Assembly (NCBI GenBank): GCA_002408125.1
Contig: DHQO01000010.1
Span: 1 to 25,486 of the forward strand
Direction: 5' to 3'
DNA: 25,486 bases
Source: Hyphomonadaceae bacterium UBA5336
GTDB lineage: Bacteria > Pseudomonadota > Alphaproteobacteria > Caulobacterales > Hyphomonadaceae
Translations under genes and position numbers: made by a program
Part shown: in pieces, positions 25,479 through 25,486 of the stretch
How the letters are laid out: the number at the start of each line of letters is the position of its first letter
How positions within the stretch are numbered: the stretch's first letter is position 1
The notes under the pieces: generated by a model
Databases searched by the model: none
Told to the model about the DNA's origin: nothing
The model's input: the letters and a program-made list of their open reading frames with translations, nothing else

Positions 25479-25486
25479 CCCGCGAC
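25456..25486 (-). tRNA. tRNA gene, 3' part only (runs off the right edge)
   Basis: On the minus strand the visible 31 bases read as a T-stem GCGGG, T-loop TTCGAGC, T-stem CCCGT, acceptor 3' strand CACTCGC, discriminator G and an encoded CCA ending at 25456. The anticodon lies outside the window, so the amino acid cannot be named; the G discriminator only narrows it. Confidence 0.85.

Noticed and set aside
1..25486. CRISPR array, insertion sequence or prophage structural genes
   Set aside because: No regularly spaced repeat-spacer pattern, no transposase with terminal inverted repeats and no capsid, tail or terminase-like protein was seen.

Overview
The window is a GC-rich alphaproteobacterial chromosome segment. 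Codon use, short secreted proteins and the domain set suggest a Hyphomonadaceae/Maricaulales-type marine or stalked bacterium, but this is inference and no rRNA is present to test it. Positions 1-1887 are ordinary core genome: a secreted four-cysteine microprotein, a convergent SDR dehydrogenase sharing a hairpin terminator, and a DUF1543 protein. From 1888 to 25478 lies a roughly 23.5 kb integrated island.

Island boundaries are directly visible. A 26-bp perfect direct repeat (1888-1913 and 25453-25478) duplicates the 3' end of a tRNA gene whose body runs off the right edge on the minus strand. Inside each end is a 34-bp element (1967-2000 and 25322-25355, 32/34 identical) made of two TTTGTATCAC boxes 23 bp apart, which look like integrase arm-binding sites. 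A tyrosine integrase reading inward from the right end (25315 to 23877) is broken by a one-base frameshift in a short homopolymer.

The cargo is almost entirely defence-like. On the left, a two-HKD phospholipase D-like protein (minus strand) is divergent from a tightly coupled pair of very large genes (4476-8411 and 8411-12727, 1-nt overlap). Gene A has an N-terminal Cap4/DUF4297-like nuclease followed by a P-loop STAND-type NTPase and a long helical C-terminus. Gene B has a NACHT-like NTPase at the N-terminus, a long central region and a C-terminal PD-(D/E)XK nuclease. This mirror-image pair is the best candidate for an undescribed anti-phage system. A DUF3800 protein follows convergently. 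A small-gene and remnant region precedes a DUF433/DUF5615 toxin-antitoxin pair with a perfect palindrome at the gene junction.

On the minus strand from 21029 down to 15687 is a second candidate system: a protein ending in a TIGR02391/Ymh HEPN-like domain (RNPxAH motif), then after 1 nt a NACHT protein whose long helical-repeat C-terminus is separated by an in-frame amber codon and then a -1 frameshift. Together these imply one decayed gene of about 1,488 codons. Further right are a duplicated winged-helix protein coupled to a 43-residue membrane microprotein, an unrecognised 186-aa protein, and a 222-aa protein with a HEPN-like RNxxxH motif. With a broken integrase and a broken STAND gene, the island looks like a stranded defence island in early decay, unless these are assembly errors.
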